Of a stretch of DNA of 61,687 nucleotides, positions 19,602-28,817 are shown piece by piece. The first letter of the stretch is position 1. Each line of letters opens with the position of its first letter. Both the position numbers and the translations under genes were made by a program. The notes beneath the pieces were generated by a model, which saw nothing but the letters and a program-made list of their open reading frames with translations, was not told where the DNA came from and ran no database searches. This DNA is from Promethearchaeota archaeon (lineage in GTDB: Archaea; Asgardarchaeota; Lokiarchaeia; Sigyniarchaeales; SOKP01), in assembly GCA_016839745.1 (NCBI GenBank), contig JAEOTS010000028.1:1-61687 (forward strand). Reading direction: 5' to 3'.

Positions 19602-20309
19602 TTACAATTTTACTCCGATAAACAAACCTCTCTCTTTCATCAATCCGTCTTTTAGAAATTCGGATTTAAAATTAGCTTTTTCCATATATTCGAGAGTTTT
19701 GTCAATTTCAAACAAACCTAATTCATGTATATCGACAAAATGTTTGATATCCTCATTTCTTTCAGCAATTAAGTAATGCATCTCCATTACTGATAAATCT
19801 CCTTCTATTTTTGTGGTATTAAGTCTTGCGATTTTAACGTCTTCTCCATTGTAAGTAGTCATACCAGGCACTCCAACCCAGTAAGTGGATTTAGTAAACC
19901 ATGGTTCAACTATTAGAACGCCCCCCTTTTTCAAATGACTCGCGAAGTTCATTATAGTTTTTTCTAAGTTATCGTACGATTTAACATAGCCTATTGAACT
20001 AAATAAACACAAAATTACATCAAATTCGGTTTTAAGATTAAAATCTATCATATCACCTTGTTCGAAGTTCACATCCGCTACTTTACTTTTAGCAACTTCT
20101 ACCATTTCTTTGTTGATATCAATACCCGTACAGGAAAAATCGTGTTTAAAATATTTTAGATGCATTCCTGTCCCACATCCTACATCGAGTAAATTTTCTC
20201 CACCAGACTTCTTATATTTCTTAATTAAGTCTTTAATCGTACTAGATTCTACCTTATAATCCTTCCAATGATAAATTAAGTCGTAATATTGAGCCAATTC
20301 TTTATACAT
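19602..20309 (-). CDS. Class I SAM-dependent methyltransferase
   Basis: 235 residues. The SAM-binding motif I LLDVGCGTGMHL, the acidic end of strand 2 (CTGIDINKEM), and motif II/III FEQGDMIDF and FDVILCLFSSIGYV are clear. C-terminal features (GGVLIVEPWF, KERGLFIGVKL) resemble N-methyltransferases of the DesVI/glycine-sarcosine type, but the substrate cannot be fixed. It is the last gene of a three-gene run on the minus strand (aminotransferase, kce, this gene) with a 26-base gap to kce, so co-transcription is likely. Confidence 0.85.
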   Translation of the reverse strand: MYKELAQYYDLIYHWKDYKVESSTIKDLIKKYKKSGGENLLDVGCGTGMHLKYFKHDFSCTGIDINKEMVEVAKSKVADVNFEQGDMIDFNLKTEFDVILCLFSSIGYVKSYDNLEKTIMNFASHLKKGGVLIVEPWFTKSTYWVGVPGMTTYNGEDVKIARLNTTKIEGDLSVMEMHYLIAERNEDIKHFVDIHELGLFEIDKTLEYMEKANFKSEFLKDGLMKERGLFIGVKL

Positions 20310-20335
20310 AATATATAACCAATCTGTTTATTTCT

Positions 20336-21163
20336 TTATTTTCTTAAACCTAACATCAATCTGGCTTCATAGGGGGAAGCAATGTCTCTCCCTAATTCTT
20401 TTGAAATTCCAACCACTTTTTCTACTAATTCACTGTTAGATTTAGCTAAGACTCCCTTTGAAATGTATATATTATCCTCTAATCCTACTCGAACATGTCC
20501 TCCTAGAACTATTGACATCGTAACCATAGGAAACTCATGTCTTCCAACAGCACCTACACAAAATGTTGATCCCTTAGGAATGCTGTTTATTAAATAGAGT
20601 AAATCTCGTGGAGTTGCAGAAATTCCACCGATAATTCCCAATATGAAATTAAAATGCATTGGTTCTTTAATATGTCCTTTCTTATGAAGTCTTAACGCCA
20701 TATCGATCATTCCTTTATCAAAGCATTCGAGTTCTGGTTTAATTCCGCGGGAATTCATTTCCTCTACAAAATTAATGATTGTATTTTCTGTATTAACGAA
20801 AATTTTATCACCTCCAAAATTCATTGTGCCCATATCTAGGGTAACTATTTCGGGTTGTGGTTTCATGAAAATAGGTTGTAGTCTTTCTTCATTACTCATA
20901 CCTATGGCGCCCCCAGTAGATGGTAGCACAATGACATCTGGACTTCTTTTTTTGATTTCATCGACACACGCTTGAAATCGTTTTAGATCTTGAGTAGGGG
21001 TGCCATCATCTTCTCTTACATGTAAATGAATAATGCTAGCACCGGCTAAGAACGCTTTTTCTGCTTCGATACCTATTTCTCTAACAGTATAAGGAACATT
21101 CGGATTCTGTTCTTTTGTTACTTCAGCTCCACATATAGCGGCTGTTATAATTAATTTTTTCAT
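20336..21163 (-). CDS. kce: 3-keto-5-aminohexanoate cleavage enzyme
   Basis: 275 residues, full length for the BKACE family. The N-terminus LIITAAICGAEVTKEQNP, the zinc ligands in IIHLHVREDDGTPTQD, PSTGGAIGMSNEERL, NFGGDKIFVNTENTI, FDKGMIDMAL and GGHVRVGLEDNIYI all match true Kce. It condenses 3-keto-5-aminohexanoate with acetyl-CoA to give acetoacetate and 3-aminobutyryl-CoA, in a zinc TIM barrel. The gene lies between a class III aminotransferase and a methyltransferase in one operon. The matching dehydrogenase kdd is 10 kb away, and kamA is at the window start. Confidence 0.9.
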   Translation of the reverse strand: MKKLIITAAICGAEVTKEQNPNVPYTVREIGIEAEKAFLAGASIIHLHVREDDGTPTQDLKRFQACVDEIKKRSPDVIVLPSTGGAIGMSNEERLQPIFMKPQPEIVTLDMGTMNFGGDKIFVNTENTIINFVEEMNSRGIKPELECFDKGMIDMALRLHKKGHIKEPMHFNFILGIIGGISATPRDLLYLINSIPKGSTFCVGAVGRHEFPMVTMSIVLGGHVRVGLEDNIYISKGVLAKSNSELVEKVVGISKELGRDIASPYEARLMLGLRK

Positions 21164-21214
21164 TAGTAAATTTTACTACTTTGTGTTGTTCAATTTCAAA
21201 TAAAGTTATCTTTC

Positions 21215-22459
21215 TTACATTAACTTTCTACATTCTCTTAGTGATTCACTAATCATGTTTACTGCGTTATCTAAATCTTCTTCCGTGTGTCTATAACAAA
21301 TATAACCGTGATGATACGGTTGAAGGAAAATTCTTCGTCTAATCAATTGTCTGTAAAACTCTTCCCTTAGTTCGCGATAAAAATGGTTTGGGTCAGAGTT
21401 AAAAGTTATATACGGCATCCATGGTCCTCCGGAAAATGTACACGGAACACCGCTATCTTCAATGATCTCAGTGATATTTTTAGCAAACTTATCACCTTTT
21501 TGGAGTATACTGCCTAAAACATCATCCCGTTCCATAATTTCTATGGTTTTAAGTGCAGCTACTTGAGGTAAACTATTTGGAAAGAAGGTCGAACTCAGAA
21601 ATACTTCTTCAATTAAAGTATTCATTATCTCTTTTTTGCCCCCGAGAAAGCTAACGGGATACCCATTTGCCATAGCCTTACCGAAAGCTCCGAGATCGGG
21701 TATTACACCTAACTCTTTCTGAGCACCTCCCAGATTGACTCTAAAACCCGTGCGAATCTCATCAAATATTAAAACAGAGCCATAAGTATCTGCTAATTCA
21801 CGGATTCCTTCTAAAAATCCAGGTTTTGGTATTTCTACTTCGTGGGCTCCTGGATGGTTAATAGGAGTAAGAATTATAGCAGCTACTTCGTTGCCAAATT
21901 CTTGCATCATTTTAGTTACTTTGGTAAGGTCATTATATTCAAATTCATAGACATCTTCGTAGAGTTTTTCGGGAATTCCACCTTTATCTTCGACACACCA
22001 TGAATGCCAACCATGGTAACCACATCGTAAAACTTTTAATCGTTTTGTATAGCCACGAGCAACTCGAACTCCAATAGTAGTAGCATCAGATCCAGTTTTT
22101 ACAAATACCATCTTCTCACAGCAGGGAATCAACTCTCTTAATTTCTTAGCTAGCTTGTTTTGTATCTGTTGGGTTAAGGACATACAGAATCCTTTATTTT
22201 TAATTTGATCGATGACAGCGTTGTCGATTTCTTCTTCCCTATGCCCTATAATAATAGGTCCATAGGCGCAAAGCATATCTAAATATTCGTTTCCATCAAC
22301 ATCGATTACTTTTCCCCCTTTAGCGGTCTCAAAAAATATAGGATACTCACCTTCCACAAAGTTATAAGGGCGTCGAATTCCTAAAATAGCTCCAGGGATT
22401 AAATCTAAAGCTTCTTCATATAACCTATTGGAATTATCTAAATTTAATTTGTTTACCAT
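21215..22459 (-). CDS. Class III aminotransferase, glutamate-1-semialdehyde aminomutase-like
   Basis: 414 residues from the ATG at 22459, which has GGAGATT just upstream; a longer start 45 bases earlier has no ribosome site. PLP fold-type I features: VKTGSDATTIGVRVAR, GYHGWHSW, IFDEIRTGFR and the PLP lysine K261 in FGKAMANGYPVSFLGG. The family includes GSA aminomutase (HemL), but the operon with kce, 51 bases downstream, suggests action on a beta- or omega-amino acid or amino ketone of lysine breakdown rather than tetrapyrrole synthesis. That reassignment is inference. Confidence 0.85.
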   Translation of the reverse strand: MVNKLNLDNSNRLYEEALDLIPGAILGIRRPYNFVEGEYPIFFETAKGGKVIDVDGNEYLDMLCAYGPIIIGHREEEIDNAVIDQIKNKGFCMSLTQQIQNKLAKKLRELIPCCEKMVFVKTGSDATTIGVRVARGYTKRLKVLRCGYHGWHSWCVEDKGGIPEKLYEDVYEFEYNDLTKVTKMMQEFGNEVAAIILTPINHPGAHEVEIPKPGFLEGIRELADTYGSVLIFDEIRTGFRVNLGGAQKELGVIPDLGAFGKAMANGYPVSFLGGKKEIMNTLIEEVFLSSTFFPNSLPQVAALKTIEIMERDDVLGSILQKGDKFAKNITEIIEDSGVPCTFSGGPWMPYITFNSDPNHFYRELREEFYRQLIRRRIFLQPYHHGYICYRHTEEDLDNAVNMISESLRECRKLM

Positions 22460-22676
22460 AATTAATCTCCATTTATTTCTGAAATGCAAATAAGTAAGAT
22501 TCATAATTGTTGAAAATTTTTAAATGAAATTCAATAATTGACATCGTTCTAATAATTCACAAACCTTCAAGAACGGAAACTTTATTTTTAAAAAAAAGAA
22601 TTGGTAGATCTTTATATTAAATAAAGAAAGCTTTTTTCTATTCAAATTCTCATCTTTAAGTAAAGAAATATTTGAA

Positions 22677-22865
22677 TTGGAGTTGATAATAATATCAAAG
22701 CTAAAATGTGAAATATGTGGAAATGAAACAGATGTGCCAGTGTGTTGCGAGCAATCAATGATGGTAAAGGATAACTATATGTTATGTTGCTGTAAGTCAG
22801 AAGAGTGTGGTTATCAACCAATTCCAGAGTGTTGCGGTCAAAAAATGAATTACATGGGATCTTGA
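22677..22865 (+). CDS. Small cysteine-rich zinc-ribbon-like protein
   Basis: Up to 62 residues, starting at a TTG (22677 or 22683); the exact start is unsure. It has a CEICG knuckle, then PVCCEQSMM, LCCCKSEECGYQPIPECCGQKM: eleven cysteines in a short chain, with two PxCC-x3-M units that look like a duplicated motif. It probably binds zinc or an Fe-S cluster. It resembles small rubredoxin/desulforedoxin-like proteins but cannot be assigned to one. It stands alone between the aminotransferase and the sialidase. Confidence 0.6.
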   Translation: MELIIISKLKCEICGNETDVPVCCEQSMMVKDNYMLCCCKSEECGYQPIPECCGQKMNYMGS

Positions 22866-22976
22866 ACTATAAAACATAAAAAATAAAGTAAAAAAATTAA
22901 TTTTTATATTATCTTATAAATTTAATATCAATAGAGTTCAAATCTTAAACTAAACCTCAAAAAAAAGAAGATAGTA

Positions 22977-24035
22977 ATGGAAATATCTACTCAAGTCCTA
23001 TTCAAATGTGGTCAGCTGAATTATCATACCTTCCGAATTCCTTCTCTCATTTCACTTCCAAATAATATTTTAATTGCTTTTGTTGAAGGAAGGAAAAACG
23101 ACCAAGAAGATCATGGAGACATCCAGCTAATTATGCGCAAGAGTATTGACGGCGGACTAAATTGGGAGCCTCCGGTTATTTTACTCCATTATGAAGCACA
23201 GCTTTTGTTAAGGAATCCCATTTCAAAGGAATTTGAAGCTATCTCTAAATACGGAGAAATTACATGTGGTAATCCTTGTTCAGTTTATGATAAAACAACT
23301 CAAAGACTGTGGTTATCTTATACATTGGATAATTCATCAATGTGGTTAGTTTACAGTGATAATTTCGGTGTTTCTTGGAGTAAACCTAAAGATGTAACAG
23401 AAGAAGTATTTGGCATAGATTATAAAGTTTGGAGTCATATCGCATCGGGACCAGGACACGGAATTCAATTGAAGAACGGTCGATTAATTATACCATGTGA
23501 CTATCATTTATTTGAGAAAAGTCGTGGTTACTTTTCAATGTTGGTTGTTAGTGATGATCATGGAAAGACTTGGGAAATGGGAACAGTTTCTGATGCTCGT
23601 CTTGATGAATGTGAAGTCTGCGAATTGAAAAATGGAGATATTTATTGGAACATACGTAGTTATCGTAAAAAATACTGTCGAGTTTTTGCGTACTCCAAAA
23701 ATCATGGAGATGATTTTGAAGAATTTAATGATGATCTTGAATTAATTGAACCAGTATGCCAAGCGTCAATCTTAAGATATGATTACAAACAGTATGAAGA
23801 TCAAGACATAGTTTTATTTTCAAATCCAGCGAGTAAAACTCGGGACCATATGACAATCAGAGTAAGCTATAATGGAGCAAGAAAATGGGAAAAGTCAATC
23901 TTATTATATGAAGGCCCCTCTGCGTATTCAGATTTAGCCTATAATCATAAGGGTGAAGTTTGCATATTGTATGAACGAGGAGAGAATAACCCGTATGAGT
24001 CTATCGTTTTTTCTACTTTAAAAATATTTGATTAA
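22977..24035 (+). CDS. GH33-type exo-sialidase (BNR/Asp-box) without signal peptide
   Basis: 352 residues, a six-bladed propeller. R20 in HTFRIPS is the FRIP arginine; EGRKNDQEDHGD holds the likely acid-base Asp45. Asp boxes: SIDGGLNW, SDNFGVSW, SDDHGKTW, with a weaker SKNHGDDF. The catalytic Glu and second Arg lie in ECEVCELKNGD and NIRSY, the third Arg in MTIRVSYNG, and the nucleophile Tyr in GPSAYSDL near the C-terminus. All parts of the sialidase active site can be traced. With no export signal it would act in the cytosol on free sialic-acid-like (nonulosonate) glycosides. It could equally serve another acidic sugar. Confidence 0.85.
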   Translation: MEISTQVLFKCGQLNYHTFRIPSLISLPNNILIAFVEGRKNDQEDHGDIQLIMRKSIDGGLNWEPPVILLHYEAQLLLRNPISKEFEAISKYGEITCGNPCSVYDKTTQRLWLSYTLDNSSMWLVYSDNFGVSWSKPKDVTEEVFGIDYKVWSHIASGPGHGIQLKNGRLIIPCDYHLFEKSRGYFSMLVVSDDHGKTWEMGTVSDARLDECEVCELKNGDIYWNIRSYRKKYCRVFAYSKNHGDDFEEFNDDLELIEPVCQASILRYDYKQYEDQDIVLFSNPASKTRDHMTIRVSYNGARKWEKSILLYEGPSAYSDLAYNHKGEVCILYERGENNPYESIVFSTLKIFD

Positions 24036-24077
24036 TTAAAAAAAAAATTAAAAAACTTAGAAATTTTGTTATTTTTC

Positions 24078-25658
24078 TTACCATACCAAATTGTAGATTA
24101 TCTCTTTATCTCTTTCGGCTTCCTTTTTACCTAGAACTTTTCTAATACGCAAGTCATTGATTGATTCTTCAAGCTTAGTGTCTAAGTTTTTAATTTCCAT
24201 TAAATTACCCGTTTCTCCACCTTTCTCAACCAAGTTTATCATAGCATTGTCTTTATTCATTAAATCCCTTAACTTAGTTCTAAAGGAATCAGTTACTTTT
24301 GTCCTATGAATTCTACCACCCTCAATTAAAATTGGGAAAACGGGAGCTCTTTCAGTTGTTCTGCGAGTGTTTGGGTCTATGAAGTAGAAAATGAACATAG
24401 GTACTCCTACGACAACATCCTTGGTTTTGATTTCAACAGAATAAGTTTTAAAGAAGTCTTGTACGCCAGTCATCTCAACATCTTTAATTCTTTCGATATT
24501 ATCTAAGCAAGATTGTTTTTCCTGTTTGATTCTTGCTACCGTATCTTCAGCTGAGGTAAGATCGCTGCTAAGATCACTATGTTTTGCTTGGATTTTACTC
24601 TCAACTTCAGACTTCTTCCTCTCGAGGTCTCTTATTTTCTGTTGTTTAGTTTTTTCTAAATCGGTCAGTTCCCGTTGCACATTCTTTCTTATTTGAGCTA
24701 ATTCAGTCTGATATCTACTAATAGTATTCCCTAAATCTTTGTATTTAATATTCACATCATTTAATGCTCCTTCCGCTTCAAATAAATCGTTCTTATTAAC
24801 CGCGCTTTTTAATCTGTCAACAGAGTTTTTTGTAGTGCTGAGGTTATTATATAGATCACCTGTCTTATCGCTCATTTTATACTTTCCACTCTTAACTAAT
24901 TCTTCAGGAGACTCTTCTATTGTTCGCGCCTTTTCCGTTTCTAACTCTCTTGTGATCTGACCAAGTTGTTTTTCCTCTTCACTGGTATCGACTTTTCGAT
25001 TTCTCAATTTGTCAGTTTCTTGAGTGCCTTTTTGGATAAATCTATCACACAGTTTTATTATCGTTTGTCCAAAACTATCCAATATCCCGACTTCTCTTTG
25101 AGAGATAAACTCAAACACTTCGGGGACTATTTTCGCTTGGTTAATGCTTTTTGGGATAGGTCCTCCTTCTAAAAGAAAATACGGCTCATTAAATGAACCA
25201 ATATTATATTGATTCAAGAAGAAGTTTTTGAAGTAATCGACCTCACTTGCGCTAAAAAGAGCTTCCTGAATAACTGTGCCTCTTTTATAATTTTTAGATT
25301 TTTTTAGGTAGGTACTATTATAAGACGCTAAAGAATTTAGGAAAGAAACAGGGTCAGCACCTTGAATAACATTATCTGGATTGGGAGGTGGTTGCGAAAA
25401 TTTTCCTACATTTAATTTCTCTTGTTTATTCAGCAAATAACTACAAACACAAGCACGAGTCTCACTTAAAGGAACTAAACGTACGGGCCAAAAACACATA
25501 GAAATTCTATTAACTTTGCCTAGTTTCTTGATAGTCTTTCCATAAATATTTATGCACTCATTTAGTGCCATCGCCATCTCATCTAATAAAGTTGCCTTTG
25601 AGCGTGCTGGAATTACATCCCCTAAATTGATTAGAAAGGGGATAATCTTGTCTACCAT
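24078..25658 (-). CDS. Unrecognised 526-aa protein with a central coiled coil
   Basis: No known family is recognised. Residues 1-210 are globular and hold several Cys (MCFWPVRL, ACVCSYLL). About 215-400 is charged and heptad-like (LTDLEKTKQQKIRDLERKK), a long coiled coil. About 400-526 is again globular, with VVVGVPMFIFYFIDPNTRR and FPILIEGGRIHRTKV. No signal peptide or membrane helix. A GTG 12 bases upstream is possible, but the ATG at 25658 is preferred. The layout (globule-coil-globule) suggests a scaffold or cytoskeletal adaptor, which is speculation. It is a single gene, convergent with the sialidase. Confidence 0.75.
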   Translation of the reverse strand: MVDKIIPFLINLGDVIPARSKATLLDEMAMALNECINIYGKTIKKLGKVNRISMCFWPVRLVPLSETRACVCSYLLNKQEKLNVGKFSQPPPNPDNVIQGADPVSFLNSLASYNSTYLKKSKNYKRGTVIQEALFSASEVDYFKNFFLNQYNIGSFNEPYFLLEGGPIPKSINQAKIVPEVFEFISQREVGILDSFGQTIIKLCDRFIQKGTQETDKLRNRKVDTSEEEKQLGQITRELETEKARTIEESPEELVKSGKYKMSDKTGDLYNNLSTTKNSVDRLKSAVNKNDLFEAEGALNDVNIKYKDLGNTISRYQTELAQIRKNVQRELTDLEKTKQQKIRDLERKKSEVESKIQAKHSDLSSDLTSAEDTVARIKQEKQSCLDNIERIKDVEMTGVQDFFKTYSVEIKTKDVVVGVPMFIFYFIDPNTRRTTERAPVFPILIEGGRIHRTKVTDSFRTKLRDLMNKDNAMINLVEKGGETGNLMEIKNLDTKLEESINDLRIRKVLGKKEAERDKEIIYNLVW

Positions 25659-25833
25659 TTTATTAATCACTTGAGTTGTCTATATTAAATCTTAAAATGA
25701 GCTATATAAATAAATATTTGCTTCTAGTTTTTTTCTAATTAGTGAGTTTTATAATTCAACATATTTTTGTTAGATTCAAAAGATTCCGTGAAAAATAAAC
25801 TCCTTATGCCTGCAGGGGCGACAGCATGATTTA

Positions 25834-26619
25834 TCATTTTATAGGATTTAACTTCCAAATTTTATATGATTCAATAACGAAAATAATTATACCAGCGATC
25901 AATAATAGTAGTAAAAATAGGTTTAGGGGATTCGTTACAAATTCATACCCGCTAATAATAGCAAGGAACAAAAATACCGTAAATCCTAAAATATAGATAA
26001 TTAGGTATAGAGAAATTCGAGGTACCATTCGATTCCCTATTCGAATAAAAAACCTCAGTACTCCCAATTTAACTTCTTTGTTTATCGAATATTTTCCTTC
26101 TATTTCATCTTTCGTTATTATGCCTACCTTCAATAACTTGGTTACTTGATAAGATACCGTTCCAGAAGAGGTAAAATTCAATGCTTTCTGAATTTCTCTT
26201 ATTCCTGCATGATTGTGTGTAAAGATATACCAATATACTTGGAGGGTTTTTCCTTGTAATAAATCGTTAACTACTTCTGGTTGGATCTTCATTATCTGCT
26301 TTATAGATTCTCTGGATTCTTCAGAAATCGCTTTAATATAAGATTTCTGGAGTAAATGAATTGTATATGTAATCGAACCATAAACAATAAACACAATAAG
26401 AGAGAAATATAGATAAAATTCAGTTATTTCGTACCGATTAGCTACTGGAAAAAAAAGAAGCAAAAATAAGATTGTCATTACCCCATGTAAGATAGTTAGG
26501 TAATAAAAAATCCTCTTAAGAATATAAATTACCAGATGTTTCCTTTCATAACCACTGTGTTCGGATTCCGGAGGACCCTTTAGTTCTTTATCTTGATAAT
26601 TTGATTTTTTGAATATCAT
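25834..26619 (-). CDS. Membrane-embedded winged-helix protein
   Basis: 261 residues. Two membrane helices (about 32-55 and 68-90), then a soluble ArsR/MarR-like winged helix (about 105-185: VYWYIFTHNHAGIREIQKALNFTSSGTVSYQVTKLLKVGII, shortened here), then two more helices near the C-terminus (about 200-250). The recognition helix region SSGTVSYQVTKLLKVG is typical for archaeal one-component regulators. A DNA-binding domain held between two membrane hairpins suggests a regulator that senses a signal in the membrane. No ligand can be inferred. It is monocistronic. Confidence 0.7.
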   Translation of the reverse strand: MIFKKSNYQDKELKGPPESEHSGYERKHLVIYILKRIFYYLTILHGVMTILFLLLFFPVANRYEITEFYLYFSLIVFIVYGSITYTIHLLQKSYIKAISEESRESIKQIMKIQPEVVNDLLQGKTLQVYWYIFTHNHAGIREIQKALNFTSSGTVSYQVTKLLKVGIITKDEIEGKYSINKEVKLGVLRFFIRIGNRMVPRISLYLIIYILGFTVFLFLAIISGYEFVTNPLNLFLLLLLIAGIIIFVIESYKIWKLNPIK

Positions 26620-26819
26620 CGTGAGTTATAATTACCCTAATATTGATGATCCATATTCAATTATTAAATATTTTTAAAAAAAAGGAAAATCGTTGAAATT
26701 TCGAGGTGTTCAGAAGTTTGAACAAAATAATGTTTTTAAGTATCAAATTGATCCTTTCTTATGATGATTTTCCAGTGCAATATTTTTTTAAAAATCTTAA
26801 AAATTAAGTGGTTAACCAA

Positions 26820-27317
26820 ATGAATCAAAAAAATATTATACAAAATGAAGATAGGTATCTTGACAATTATCAAAAGAAAATCAGACGGATTAAAACTGGT
26901 GTTATCATAGTAATTATTATTGTAAGCATAATTATAGCCGCTGAAGCTATAAGCGATATCCATTTTAGCGGGATTGATCTTGTCATTCAAGAATACTACA
27001 AAAGATATCAAGAAGGTGCAATTAATTCTGATACTTATTATTCAATAAAACGAAACTTAGAATTTGAACAAGATTTTTTCCGTTGGATAAATTTAATTGT
27101 GACCAATGCTGCAAAGGTTGCTATGAATATTGGTTTTCTTTTCATAATACTTGGTTTCTTATCTATTACTATAGATAGATCTTTTAATAAGAAAATGCGA
27201 AGGATAAGTCTAATTCTTACAGGTATCATATTTATATTTATGATGTATTTGATATTTGAATTCGTGCTACCTAATGCTGACATTATAATATATTATTATC
27301 CAGGATTCATCTACTAA
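26820..27317 (+). CDS. Three-helix membrane protein of unknown function
   Basis: About 165 residues from ATG 26820 (a GTG 12 bases upstream is possible). Hydrophobic segments lie near residues 25-45 (TGVIIVIIIVSIIIAAE), 85-115 and 125-150. The loop after the first helix is acidic and aromatic. No motif is recognised. It lies divergently from the membrane winged-helix gene; the shared 200-base region between them is the natural place for regulation of both. Confidence 0.55.
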   Translation: MNQKNIIQNEDRYLDNYQKKIRRIKTGVIIVIIIVSIIIAAEAISDIHFSGIDLVIQEYYKRYQEGAINSDTYYSIKRNLEFEQDFFRWINLIVTNAAKVAMNIGFLFIILGFLSITIDRSFNKKMRRISLILTGIIFIFMMYLIFEFVLPNADIIIYYYPGFIY

Positions 27318-27546
27318 GTAGTATTAGTGTTAAAAAAGAAAGATTTGATAAATGATTCTAGATTAAAAAGGCGTTCTTAATTAGAACTACATTCATGGGT
27401 TATCAAATATCACTATATTATATTAGGAAAACTAATTTTGATTTTTATTTTCCTCTTTTTTTAATATTCACTACTAGAATTAAAGATTTAAATGATTTAT
27501 CAACAAATAAATCATATAAGATAGTTAATATCAAAGATGAAAAGAT

Positions 27547-28359
27547 ATGGAAGGTAAATTTTTAGAAGGAAAAGGAGCTATAATTACAGGCGGTGCTTCT
27601 GGATTTGGAAAGGGTGTAGCACATGCTTTTGCTGAACGAGGAGCAGATTTAGCTTTAGTAGATATAAATAAAGAGCTTCTAGAAGAGACATCTAAAGGTA
27701 TCGAAAAACAAACTAGCAAAAAGGTAATACCAATAATATGTGATGTTTCAAAATCAGATCAAGTAGAAGCGATGGCAAAACAAGCCTTTCAAGAATTAGA
27801 TAATGTTTTTGTATTATTTAATAACGCTGGTGTCGGATATCCGTATGGAGCTGATTTGTTAAGAACAAAAGAAAACGATTGGGATAGAATTTTAAACATA
27901 AATCTTAAGGGGCAATGGCTAGTGTCCAAATCAGCGTCAAAAAAAATGAAAAAACAAACTTTTAAACCTATAGCAGGAAAAATCATTCATACAGCATCAA
28001 TAGCGGGAATGAAAGTTGATAATAAAACTCCAGTTTATACTATTAGTAAGGTTGGAATCATTGCTATGGTTCAGATGTTGGCTCAAAGTCTTGCTCCAAA
28101 AATTACAGTTAATTCGATATCTCCAGGATACCATATAACTGGTATTTATGATAATAGGGAAGATGCTATCAAAATGATAATGGATGATGGACACGTCAAA
28201 ACTCTTTTAAACCGATTAGGAACAGTTGAGGATGTAGTGAATGTTCTCCTATTTCTAGCTTCCAATTTATCGGATTTTATAACAGGACATAATTTCCCTA
28301 TTGATGGAGGAATAGCTGAAGTTGGAGTTCCAGCATATTATTTTAAATCAGATATCTAA
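27547..28359 (+). CDS. Short-chain dehydrogenase/reductase
   Basis: 270 residues, classical SDR. The NAD(P) loop TGGASGFGKG is at 14-23, the acidic residue after strand 2 (LVDINKE) favours NAD, NNAG starts at N92, the catalytic Ser is in IIHTASIAGM, and Y164-x3-K168 is in VYTISKVG. The C-terminus GHNFPIDGG is typical. The substrate is unknown; the type is used for 3-hydroxyacyl or polyol substrates. It starts a three-gene run with a small membrane protein (24-base gap) and the KDSR-like SDR, so all three may act on one lipid substrate. Confidence 0.88.
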   Translation: MEGKFLEGKGAIITGGASGFGKGVAHAFAERGADLALVDINKELLEETSKGIEKQTSKKVIPIICDVSKSDQVEAMAKQAFQELDNVFVLFNNAGVGYPYGADLLRTKENDWDRILNINLKGQWLVSKSASKKMKKQTFKPIAGKIIHTASIAGMKVDNKTPVYTISKVGIIAMVQMLAQSLAPKITVNSISPGYHITGIYDNREDAIKMIMDDGHVKTLLNRLGTVEDVVNVLLFLASNLSDFITGHNFPIDGGIAEVGVPAYYFKSDI

Positions 28360-28383
28360 TATAATAATAAGAGGTGAAAAAAA

Positions 28384-28779
28384 ATGATAGAAATTATACT
28401 TGCATTATTTCAAATAATTGGAGCCATCGGTATTGGAGGATTCTGGATATACTTTTTCTTAGTCGAGAATAAAAATCCTGAAAATACTGAAGTTTTTCTT
28501 GCTTTTGAAAGATCCTTTCCAATTCCAGACATACTTTGGGCGACACCTGCTCTATTACTGGCAGCAATCGGCCTATTGACTGGTGAAAGGTATGGCGTCT
28601 TTTTTTCCATAGCTGCAGGAAGTGCTATATTATTTCTAGGGCTATTAGACATATCTTTTAACGTTCAAAATGGTGGATATAAGAAGAGTACGTCTGATAC
28701 AATAATGAACTTAGTGATTAACTTATACTGCGTCATTTTTGGGATAATATATATGGTATACGGTTTTATAAATTTTTAA
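28384..28779 (+). CDS. Small four-helix membrane protein
   Basis: 131 residues with hydrophobic stretches near 3-22, 52-70, 75-95 and 108-128. GAGGTGA six bases before the ATG is one of the best ribosome sites in the window. No family is recognised. Its place between two SDR genes, with gaps of 24 and 38 bases, suggests a role as a membrane partner in the same lipid-related pathway; this is context only. Confidence 0.65.
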   Translation: MIEIILALFQIIGAIGIGGFWIYFFLVENKNPENTEVFLAFERSFPIPDILWATPALLLAAIGLLTGERYGVFFSIAAGSAILFLGLLDISFNVQNGGYKKSTSDTIMNLVINLYCVIFGIIYMVYGFINF

Positions 28780-28817
28780 TAAAACTAAAAATGAATAAGA
28801 TTTAAAAAGTGATTCAA

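Noticed and set aside
24078..25658. The coiled-coil protein as an SMC/Rad50-type ATPase
   Set aside because: There is no Walker A, signature or Walker B motif at either end.
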